Positions 57,798 through 64,000 of a stretch of DNA of 64,000 bases are shown here, in pieces (the first letter of the stretch is position 1; each line of letters opens with the position of its first letter). Origin of the DNA: Achromobacter sp. Marseille-Q4962 (GTDB lineage Bacteria > Pseudomonadota > Gammaproteobacteria > Burkholderiales > Burkholderiaceae_B); the NCBI RefSeq assembly GCF_943737005.1, contig NZ_CALSFU010000005.1:62001-126000 (forward strand), read 5' to 3'. The translations under genes were made by a program, and so were the position numbers. The notes below the pieces were generated by a model. That model saw nothing but the letters and a program-made list of their open reading frames with translations. It ran no database searches and had not been told where the DNA came from.

Positions 57798-57867
57798 CCC
57801 GAGGTTGCACTCGAAGCAAAATCCGGTCGCACCTCGGGCCGGGCGGCAAGACGAAAGGCCGCCCGGC
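57798..57867. promoter_or_regulatory. putA-livK gap: GTTGCA and nested hairpins
   Basis: CCCGAGGT (57798-57805) pairs with ACCTCGGG (57831-57838), enclosing a second GTTGCA motif (57804-57809). GCCGGGCGGC (57838-57847) pairs with GCCGCCCGGC (57858-57867). No T-run follows. This may be a putA 3' end or a 5' leader of the liv operon. Nothing else is clear in the 249-bp gap. Confidence 0.45.
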
Positions 57868-57987
57868 AACGCAGACCCGACGCGCGCAGGAAATCCATGC
57901 CGGCGCGCGGCGGAATAAAAAACCAGAAAGCCTGGCCAAAAGCGCAGGCATGACTAGGCTGACAATCCGATCTTCCGGAGGACCCCG

Positions 57988-59133
57988 ATGAAATTCCCCA
58001 CCACCCTGAAGCTCCTGAGCGCCGGCATCGCCGCCGCCGGCCTGCTTGGCGCGGCGCACGCGGCCGACGTCAAGTTCGGTTTTGCTGCGCCGCTGACCGG
58101 CCCGCAATCGCACTACGGCGAAGACATGCAGAACGGCCTGACCCTGGCGCTCGAGGAAGCCAACAAGAAGGGCATCAAGGTCGACGGAGAGCCCGCCAAG
58201 TTCGTGCTGGTGTCGCGCGACGACCAGGCCGACCCCCGCGTGGGCGTGCAGGTCGCCCAGCAGCTGGTGGACGAGGACGTGGTCGGCATCCTGGGCCACT
58301 TCAACTCGGGCACCACGATTCCCGCCTCGCGCGTCTACCACGAGGCCGGCCTGCCGCAGATCGCCATGGCCACCTCGCCCGAATACACCAGGCAGGGCTA
58401 CGAAACCACCTTCCGCATGATGACCAGCGACACCCAGCAGGGCGCCGCCGTGGGCAAGTTCATGGTGGAAAAGCTCAAGGCCAGGAAGATCGCCATCATC
58501 GACGACCGCACCGCCTACGGCCAGGGCCTGGCCGACGAGGTCGAGAAGGCCGTCAAGGCCGCGGGCGGCCAGGTCGTGCGCCGCGAGTACACCACCGACA
58601 AGGCCAATGACTTCACGTCCATCCTGACCAACATCAAGGGCTCGGAGCCCGACGCCATCTTCTACGGCGGCCTGGACGCGCAGTCCGGCCCCATGAAGCG
58701 CCAGATCAAGACGCTGGGCATCAAGGCGCCGCTGGTCTCGGGCGAAATGACCCGCAGCGACACCTTCATCAAGCTGGCCGGCGACGCCGCCGACGGCACC
58801 TACGCCTCGCTGGCCGGCGTGCCGCTGGACAAGATGGCGGCCGGCAAGGACTTCGAGCAGCGCTACCAGGCCCGCTTCAAGAAGGCGCCCGGCGTGTACG
58901 CGCCCTATGCCTACGACGGCGCGTGGAACATGATTACCGCCATCGAGCAGGCCGGCTCGGCCAAGCCCGAGAAGTACCTGCCCGCGCTGGCCAAGCTGAA
59001 TCGCAAGGGCGCCACCAGCGAGCACATTTCCTACGACGCCAACGGCGACCTGAAGGAAATCTCGGTCACCATCTACGAAGTCAAGAACGGCAAGTGGGAG
59101 ATGGTCGAAACCATGGTGAGCCAGGCCAACTGA
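57988..59133 (+). CDS. livK: Branched-chain amino acid ABC binding protein
   Basis: A 381-residue periplasmic LIV-type binding protein. The signal peptide is about 1-25 (ends GAAHAAD), followed by KFGFAAPLTGPQSHYGEDMQNG, RDDQADPRVGVQVAQQLVDE in part, GHFNSGTTIPASRVYHEAG, AIIDDRTAYGQGLADEVEKA in part and APYAYDGAW. It captures Leu/Ile/Val or related amino acids for LivHMGF encoded directly downstream. The ATG is preceded by GGAGGA. The 145-bp gap to livH is GC-rich with no clear signal. The ligand is inferred from family only. Confidence 0.93.
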   Translation: MKFPTTLKLLSAGIAAAGLLGAAHAADVKFGFAAPLTGPQSHYGEDMQNGLTLALEEANKKGIKVDGEPAKFVLVSRDDQADPRVGVQVAQQLVDEDVVGILGHFNSGTTIPASRVYHEAGLPQIAMATSPEYTRQGYETTFRMMTSDTQQGAAVGKFMVEKLKARKIAIIDDRTAYGQGLADEVEKAVKAAGGQVVRREYTTDKANDFTSILTNIKGSEPDAIFYGGLDAQSGPMKRQIKTLGIKAPLVSGEMTRSDTFIKLAGDAADGTYASLAGVPLDKMAAGKDFEQRYQARFKKAPGVYAPYAYDGAWNMITAIEQAGSAKPEKYLPALAKLNRKGATSEHISYDANGDLKEISVTIYEVKNGKWEMVETMVSQAN

Positions 59134-59278
59134 GCCTCCGGCCGCCTGCCGCGGGCGGGGCGCCGTCGCCCCTGGCCCGCCATGCGCCGCCGGCCGGTTC
59201 CGGCCCGGCGGCGCGCTTCGCCAGGCCGGCCCCATGCGGGCCGCGCCGCGCGCATCTTTCCCGGCTGATACGGCGCCT

Positions 59279-60208
59279 ATGGATATCTTCATTCAACAAC
59301 TGATTAACGGCGTGACGCTGGGCAGCGTCTATGCCCTGGTCGCCCTGGGCTACACGATGGTGTACGGCATCATCGGGCTCATCAATTTCGCCCACGGCGA
59401 CGTGGTGATGATCGGCGCGATGGCCGCCACCACCATCGCCATCTCCCTGGTGGGCGGCGACCCCTCCGCGTCGGCCTTTCTGGTGCTGGGCGCCGGGCTG
59501 CTGGTTTCCGTGCCGCTGTGCATGGCCGTGGGCTGGACCGCCGAGCGCATCGCGTACCGGCCGCTGCGCCGCGCCCCGCGTCTGGCGGCGCTCATCACCG
59601 CCATCGGCGTGTCCATCATCCTGCAGAACCTCGCCATGATGGGCTGGGGCCGCAATTACCTGAACTTCCCGCAGGTGCTTTCGCCGCGCGTGTTCGAGTT
59701 CTTCGGCGCGCGCATGAGCACGCTGCAGATCGCCATCGTGGTGATCGCGGCGCTCATCATGGGCGCGCTGCTGCTCGTGGTGCACAAGACGCGCCTGGGC
59801 ACGGCCATGCGCGCCACGGCGCAGAACCGCGAGGTGGCCGGGCTGATGGGCGTGAACATCAACACCGTCATCTCCGCCGCCTTCCTGATCGGCTCGGCGC
59901 TGGCCGCCGTGGCCGGCATGATGGTCGCCACCTACTACGGCGTTTCCCAGTACACCATGGGCTTTCTGCTGGGCCTGAAGGCGTTCACCGCCGCGGTGCT
60001 GGGCGGCATCGGCAACCTGGTTGGCGCCATGGCCGGGGGCCTGTTGCTGGGCGTGATCGAATCGCTGGGCGCGGGCTACATCGGCGACCTCACCGGCGGC
60101 TTCCTGGGCAGCCACTACCAGGACGTCTTCGCCTTTTTCGTGCTGGTGCTGGTGCTGATCTTCCGTCCTTCCGGCCTGCTGGGCGAACGCGTGGGAGACC
60201 GGGCATGA
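59279..60208 (+). CDS. livH: Branched-chain amino acid permease LivH
   Basis: A 309-residue inner-membrane permease with eight or so helices. The start MDIFIQQLINGVTLGSVYAL and GYTMVYGIIGLINFAHGDV are nearly diagnostic for LivH. A conserved cytoplasmic coupling segment (TAMRATAQNREVAGLMGVN) contacts the ATPases. The ATG at 59279 gives the E. coli-like length (308). An upstream ATG at 59234 adds an unneeded tail. It overlaps livM by ATGA. Confidence 0.95.
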   Translation: MDIFIQQLINGVTLGSVYALVALGYTMVYGIIGLINFAHGDVVMIGAMAATTIAISLVGGDPSASAFLVLGAGLLVSVPLCMAVGWTAERIAYRPLRRAPRLAALITAIGVSIILQNLAMMGWGRNYLNFPQVLSPRVFEFFGARMSTLQIAIVVIAALIMGALLLVVHKTRLGTAMRATAQNREVAGLMGVNINTVISAAFLIGSALAAVAGMMVATYYGVSQYTMGFLLGLKAFTAAVLGGIGNLVGAMAGGLLLGVIESLGAGYIGDLTGGFLGSHYQDVFAFFVLVLVLIFRPSGLLGERVGDRA

Positions 60209-61293
60209 ACGCGACACTGAAGAAAAACGGGCTCACCGCGCGCAACCTCGCCGGCATCGCGCTGATCGGCGTGGCGCTGGCCGTGCTGCCCTTCGTGCTG
60301 GGCGTGGCCGGACAGAGCTGGGTGCGCATCCTGAATTTCGCGCTGCTGTACGTGATGCTGTCGCTGGGCCTGAACATCGTGGTGGGCTTCGCCGGCCTGC
60401 TCGACCTGGGCTACATCGCGTTCTACGCGGTGGGCGCCTACGTATGGGCGCTGCTGGCTTCGCCGCATTTCGGGCTGCACCTGCCGTTCTGGGCCATCCT
60501 GCCCATCGCGCTGGCGCTGGCCTGCCTGTTCGGCGTGCTGCTGGGCGCGCCCACGCTCAAGCTGCGCGGCGACTACCTGGCCATCGTGACGCTGGGCTTC
60601 GGCGAAATCATCCGCATCTTCCTCAACAACCTGAACGCGCCCGTCAACATCACCAACGGGCCCCAGGGCCTGAACCGCATCGACACCTTCAAGGTGGGCA
60701 GCTTCGCGTTCGGCCGCACGGAAACCCTCATGGGCATCCGCTTCACCGGGCCGGAGAAGTACTACTACCTGCTGCTGGGCCTGACGCTGCTCATCGTGCT
60801 GGTGTGCGTGCGCCTGCAGAACTCCCGCATCGGGCGCGCCTGGGAGGCCATCCGCGAAGACGAGATCGCGGCCAAGGCCATGGGCATCAACACCCGCAAC
60901 GTGAAGCTGCTGGCGTTCGCCATGGGCGCGTCCTTCGGCGGCGTGGCCGGAGCGCTGTTCGCTTCCATGCAGGGCTTCGTGAGCCCCGAGAGTTTCAGCC
61001 TGATGGAATCCATTTCCATCCTGTGCATGGTGGTGCTGGGCGGCATGGGCCATATTCCGGGCGTGATCCTGGGCGCGCTCATCCTGGCCGCGCTGCCGGA
61101 GTTCCTGCGCGCGGTCGTCGAGCCCCTGCAGAACATGCTGTTCGGCTCGGTGGTGCTCGATCCCGAAGGCATACGCATGCTGCTCTTCGGCCTGGCCATG
61201 GTGTGCGTGATGCTGTTCCGGCCCGCGGGCCTGTGGCCCTCGGCGGTGCGCCGCCGCGAGCTGTCATCCAGGAACCGGGGAGGCGAGGCATGA
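60205..61293 (+). CDS. livM: Branched-chain amino acid permease LivM
   Basis: A 362-residue permease with about ten helices. It has NFALLYVMLSLGLNIVVGFAG, LGYIAFYAVGAYVWALL and the coupling stretch WEAIREDEIAAKAMGINTRN, followed by FAMGASFGGVAGALFASMQG in part. Length fits the family (E. coli LivM is 425 with an extra N-terminus). It overlaps livH upstream and livG downstream by 4 bp each, so it is tightly coupled. Confidence 0.95.
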   Translation: MNATLKKNGLTARNLAGIALIGVALAVLPFVLGVAGQSWVRILNFALLYVMLSLGLNIVVGFAGLLDLGYIAFYAVGAYVWALLASPHFGLHLPFWAILPIALALACLFGVLLGAPTLKLRGDYLAIVTLGFGEIIRIFLNNLNAPVNITNGPQGLNRIDTFKVGSFAFGRTETLMGIRFTGPEKYYYLLLGLTLLIVLVCVRLQNSRIGRAWEAIREDEIAAKAMGINTRNVKLLAFAMGASFGGVAGALFASMQGFVSPESFSLMESISILCMVVLGGMGHIPGVILGALILAALPEFLRAVVEPLQNMLFGSVVLDPEGIRMLLFGLAMVCVMLFRPAGLWPSAVRRRELSSRNRGGEA

Positions 61294-62093
61294 GCAAGCT
61301 ATTGCAAGCCCAGGGCCTGGGCAAGCGTTTCGGCGGCCTGCAGGCCCTGTCGGACGTGAGCTTCGACATCGAGCAGGGCGAGATCTACGGCCTCATCGGC
61401 CCCAACGGCGCGGGCAAGACCACGCTCTTCAACGTGCTGACCGGGCTCTATATTCCGGAGGAAGGCAGTTGCATCTTCAACGGCGAGTCCATGACGGGCA
61501 AGAAGCCGCACGAAGTGGCCCAGGCCGGCCTGGCGCGCACCTTCCAGAACATCCGCCTGTTCGCCAACCTGAGCGCCATCGAGAACGTGATGATCGGCCG
61601 CCACGTGCGCACGCGCGCCGGCGTGCTGGGAGCGGTGCTGCGCACCCGCGCCACCCGCGCCGAGGAAGCCGCCATCGAGGCCCGCGCGCACGAGCTGCTG
61701 GAGTACGTGGGCATCGCCCACCGCGCCAACGACGTGGCGCGCTCGCTGCCCTACGGCGACCAGCGCCGCCTGGAGATCGCGCGGGCGCTGGCCACCGATC
61801 CCAAGCTGCTCGCGCTGGACGAACCGGCGGCGGGCATGAACGCCTCCGAGACCGTGGTGCTGCGCAAGCTGATCGAGAAGATCCGCGGCGACGGCATCAC
61901 CGTGCTGCTCATCGAGCACGACATGAAGCTCGTCATGGGTCTGTGCGACCGCGTGCTGGTGCTCGAATACGGCAAGGTGCTGTCCCTGGGCAAGCCGGCC
62001 CAGGTGCAGCGCGATCCCAAGGTCATCGAGGCCTATCTGGGCGCTGGCGCCGCCCAGGACCCGCTTATCCACCAGGAGCGCCCCGCATCATGA
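61290..62093 (+). CDS. livG: Branched-chain amino acid ABC ATPase LivG
   Basis: A 267-residue ABC ATPase. Walker A is GPNGAGKTT (about 38-46), the Q-loop is RTFQNIRLF, the signature is PYGDQRRLEIARAL (the LivG variant of LSGGQ), and Walker B is LLALDEPAAGMN followed by the H-loop LLIEHDM. It partners LivF under LivHM. It overlaps both neighbours by 4 bp. Confidence 0.96.
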   Translation: MSKLLQAQGLGKRFGGLQALSDVSFDIEQGEIYGLIGPNGAGKTTLFNVLTGLYIPEEGSCIFNGESMTGKKPHEVAQAGLARTFQNIRLFANLSAIENVMIGRHVRTRAGVLGAVLRTRATRAEEAAIEARAHELLEYVGIAHRANDVARSLPYGDQRRLEIARALATDPKLLALDEPAAGMNASETVVLRKLIEKIRGDGITVLLIEHDMKLVMGLCDRVLVLEYGKVLSLGKPAQVQRDPKVIEAYLGAGAAQDPLIHQERPAS

Positions 62094-62827
62094 CCGCATC
62101 CCAACCCCTACTCGAATTGCGCGGCCTGCAGGTGTCGTACGGCGGCATCCGGGCGGTGCGCGGCATCGACCTGCGCGTGGACCCGGGCGAGCTGGTCTGC
62201 CTCATCGGCGCCAACGGCGCGGGCAAGAGCACCACGCTGCGCGCTATCTGCGGCCTCGTGCCGCTGGCCGGCGGCGAGATCGTCTACGACGGCCAGTCCA
62301 TCGGCGGACGCAAATCGCACGAACTGGTGCGCCAGGGCCTGGTCATGGTGCCCGAGGGCCGGGGCATCTTCGGCCAGCTCACCATCGAGGAAAACCTGGC
62401 CATGGGCGCCTACGTGCGCCGCGACGCCGCGCAGGTGCGCCAGGACACCGAGCGCGTCTTCACGCTGTTTCCGCGCCTGGCCGAGCGGCGCAGGCAGGCG
62501 GCCGGCACCCTGTCGGGCGGCGAGCAGCAGATGGTGGCCATGGGCCGCGCGATGATCGCGCGGCCCAGGCTGCTGCTGCTGGACGAGCCTTCGATGGGCC
62601 TGGCCCCGCTCATGGTGGAAAAGGTGTTCGAAGTGGTGCGCGCCATCGCCAGCGAAGGCGTGACCATCCTGCTCATCGAGCAGAACGCGCGCCTGGCGCT
62701 GGAGAATAGCCATCGCGGCTACGTGATGGAGTCCGGCGAAATCATTCTTTCCGGCCCGGCCGGCCAGATGCTGCACGATCCCAAGGTGCGGGCGGCCTAC
62801 CTGGGCGAGGTCGAGGAATCGGCCTGA
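62090..62827 (+). CDS. livF: Branched-chain amino acid ABC ATPase LivF
   Basis: A 245-residue ABC ATPase. Walker A is GANGAGKST, the Q-loop region is MVPEGRGIFGQLT, the signature is LSGGEQQMVAMGRAM, Walker B is LLLLDEPSMGLAP, and the H-loop variant LLIEQNA is typical of LivF. It is the last gene of the livKHMGF operon. Only 39 bp separate it from the convergent MFS gene. Confidence 0.96.
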   Translation: MTASQPLLELRGLQVSYGGIRAVRGIDLRVDPGELVCLIGANGAGKSTTLRAICGLVPLAGGEIVYDGQSIGGRKSHELVRQGLVMVPEGRGIFGQLTIEENLAMGAYVRRDAAQVRQDTERVFTLFPRLAERRRQAAGTLSGGEQQMVAMGRAMIARPRLLLLDEPSMGLAPLMVEKVFEVVRAIASEGVTILLIEQNARLALENSHRGYVMESGEIILSGPAGQMLHDPKVRAAYLGEVEESA

Positions 62828-62866
62828 GGGCCGGCCGGCGCGGCCGCGCCGTGGACCCCGCCCGCG

Positions 62867-64000
62867 TCAGGCGGGCTGCGGCGCGGCGGGGCGGCGGCGG
62901 TTGATCCTCAGCGCGATGACGGCGGCGGCCAGCCCGGTCGCGCCCGCCAGCACGAACGGCATGACATAGCTGCCCTGCATCTCGCGCAGCGCTCCGGCCA
63001 TCCATGCCGCGCTGGCCGCCCCGACCTGGTGCCCGGCCACGATCCAGCCGAACACGATGGGCGCGTCGCGCTCGCCGAACGCCTCGGTGGTCAGCCGCAG
63101 CGTGGGCGGCACGGTGGCGATCCAGTCCAGGCCGAAGAACACGGCGAAGAGAGACAGGCTGTAGAACGAAAAGTCGGAATAGGGCAGGTAGATGAGCGAC
63201 AGCCCGCGCAGGCCGTAGTACATGAACAGCAGCTTGCGCGCGTCGTAGCGGTCGGTCAGCCAGCCGGAGGCCGTGGTGCCCAGCAGGTCGAAAATGCCCA
63301 TCAGCGCCAGCAGCCCGGCCGCTTTCACCTCGGGGATGCCATGGTCGCCGCAGAGCGCGATGAGATGGGTGCCCACCAGGCCGTTGGTGGTGAAGCCGCA
63401 CACGAAGAAAGTGGCGAACAGGAACCAGAACGTGCGCGTGCGCGCGGCGCGCCCCAGCGTGCCGAAGGTGTTGGCGACCAGGCCGGCGCGCGGCGCGGGC
63501 GCCGGTTCCACCTGGTCCGCCGGGCTGCCGTAGGGGGCCAGGCCCACGCTGGCGGGCCGGTCCGGCACCAGCCACCAGACCAGCGGTACGAGCGCGGCGG
63601 CGGCTGCCGCCACCGTCCATACCACGCGCGTCCAGTCGCCCGAAGAGGCCAGCGCGGCCAGCACGGGCAGGAAGATCAGGTTGCCGGTGGCCGTGCTGGC
63701 GGTGAGCACGCCCATGGCCAGCCCGCGGTGCCGGCTGAACCAGCGGTTGACGACCGTGGCGCCCAGCACGACCGCCACGGCGCCGGTGCCCAGCCCGGAA
63801 AACAGGCCCCAGGTGAGCAGCAGGTGCCAGGACTGCGTCATGAACGCGCTGGCCGCGCTGGAGGCGGCCATGAGCGCCAGGGCGCCGATCAGTACCCGCC
63901 GCAGGCCGAAACGCTCCATGGCCGCCGCCGCGAACGGGCCGACCAGCCCATAGAGAAAAATGCCCATGGCCGCCGACAGCGAGATCACGCCGCGGCTCCA
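62867..64000 (-). CDS. MFS transporter, 5' end outside window
   Basis: At least 377 residues of a major facilitator permease are present; the frame stays open to the window edge, so the N-terminal helix and start codon are missing. RHRGLAMGVLTASTATGN and GWLTDRYDARKLLFMYYGLRG contain the typical loop motifs after helices 2/3 and 8/9. About 11 helices are visible. The FGERDAPIVFGWIVAGHQVGAA segment near the end is common in the OFA/oxalate-formate-like and nitrate/monocarboxylate-type groups. The substrate is unknown. It converges on livF. Confidence 0.85.
   Translation of the reverse strand, partial: WSRGVISLSAAMGIFLYGLVGPFAAAAMERFGLRRVLIGALALMAASSAASAFMTQSWHLLLTWGLFSGLGTGAVAVVLGATVVNRWFSRHRGLAMGVLTASTATGNLIFLPVLAALASSGDWTRVVWTVAAAAAALVPLVWWLVPDRPASVGLAPYGSPADQVEPAPAPRAGLVANTFGTLGRAARTRTFWFLFATFFVCGFTTNGLVGTHLIALCGDHGIPEVKAAGLLALMGIFDLLGTTASGWLTDRYDARKLLFMYYGLRGLSLIYLPYSDFSFYSLSLFAVFFGLDWIATVPPTLRLTTEAFGERDAPIVFGWIVAGHQVGAASAAWMAGALREMQGSYVMPFVLAGATGLAAAVIALRINRRRPAAPQPA

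Noticed and set aside
53932-59292. 1786-codon open frame on the minus strand over putA and livK
   Set aside because: It is a shadow of two confident genes: composition is biased and no ribosome site or domain is present.
62828-62866. GC-rich palindromic bases between livF and the MFS gene as a terminator
   Set aside because: Short imperfect pairings with no T-run on either strand.

Overview
The window is a stretch of high-GC (by eye about 65-70%) chromosome from a betaproteobacterium, most likely an Alcaligenaceae member close to Bordetella/Achromobacter. The reasons are the orphan Bug-type (tripartite tricarboxylate) binding proteins, the divergent lysR/lysA pair, hpnCDE, pqiABC, a PutA with an N-terminal ribbon-helix-helix domain, and the general protein flavour. 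This assignment is inference: no rRNA or other phylogenetic marker was compared. I see no tRNA, rRNA, IS element, prophage or CRISPR array. Nearly every base is in a confident gene.

Layout. 19-3059 (-): hpnCDE, making squalene for hopanoids. 3186-5936 (+): alanine racemase, an SDR and a short FecR-like protein, with a 20-bp perfect hairpin between the last two. 5933-7322: a two-gene homoprotocatechuate island (hpaD and its MarR-type regulator hpaR, convergent) with a strong promoter carrying a paired GTTAAC site. 7411-10717: a Pro/Ala-rich membrane protein, radA, a TauE-type permease and a tiny secreted His/Lys/Ala-rich protein. 10857-19731: a sugar-acid catabolic island (hydroxyacid dehydrogenase, two Bug receptors, DHDPS-family protein, GntR regulator, Ldh-family oxidoreductase, IlvD/Edd dehydratase, GarL aldolase) around a divergent promoter region with two palindromes spaced 30 bp. 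19738-22410: lysA, lysR, rpsT. 22576-25611: an orphan FecR, an array of four ~85-bp repeats, murJ. 25704-32865: HSD10-type SDR, adk, kdsB, Trm112-like, lpxK, exbD, exbB, interrupted by an oppositely oriented gene that looks like an IgaA/YrfF/UmoB-family membrane protein. 33223-39572: xseA, sodB, ClC transporter, 3-oxoadipyl-CoA thiolase, DUF192 protein, cold-shock protein. 39800-50061: clpS and clpA, separated by an alpha-2-macroglobulin/pbpC pair. 50078-53793: pqiABC. 53917-62827: putA and a complete branched-chain amino acid ABC operon (livKHMGF). 62867-64000: an MFS permease cut by the window edge.

How the genes work together. Much of the window is envelope biology: hopanoid precursor, D-alanine, lipid II flipping, lipid A kinase, Kdo activation, ExbB/ExbD energisation, a periplasmic alpha-2-macroglobulin with a class A PBP, and a PqiABC lipid-transport system. 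The rest is amino-acid, aromatic and sugar-acid catabolism with local regulators (HpaR, GntR/FCD, LysR, PutA autoregulation). The observation I rate highest is the IgaA-like protein at 28483-30708. IgaA is known as the brake on the Rcs envelope-stress phosphorelay of Enterobacterales, yet here it sits without any rcs gene, inside a lipid A/Kdo gene cluster.
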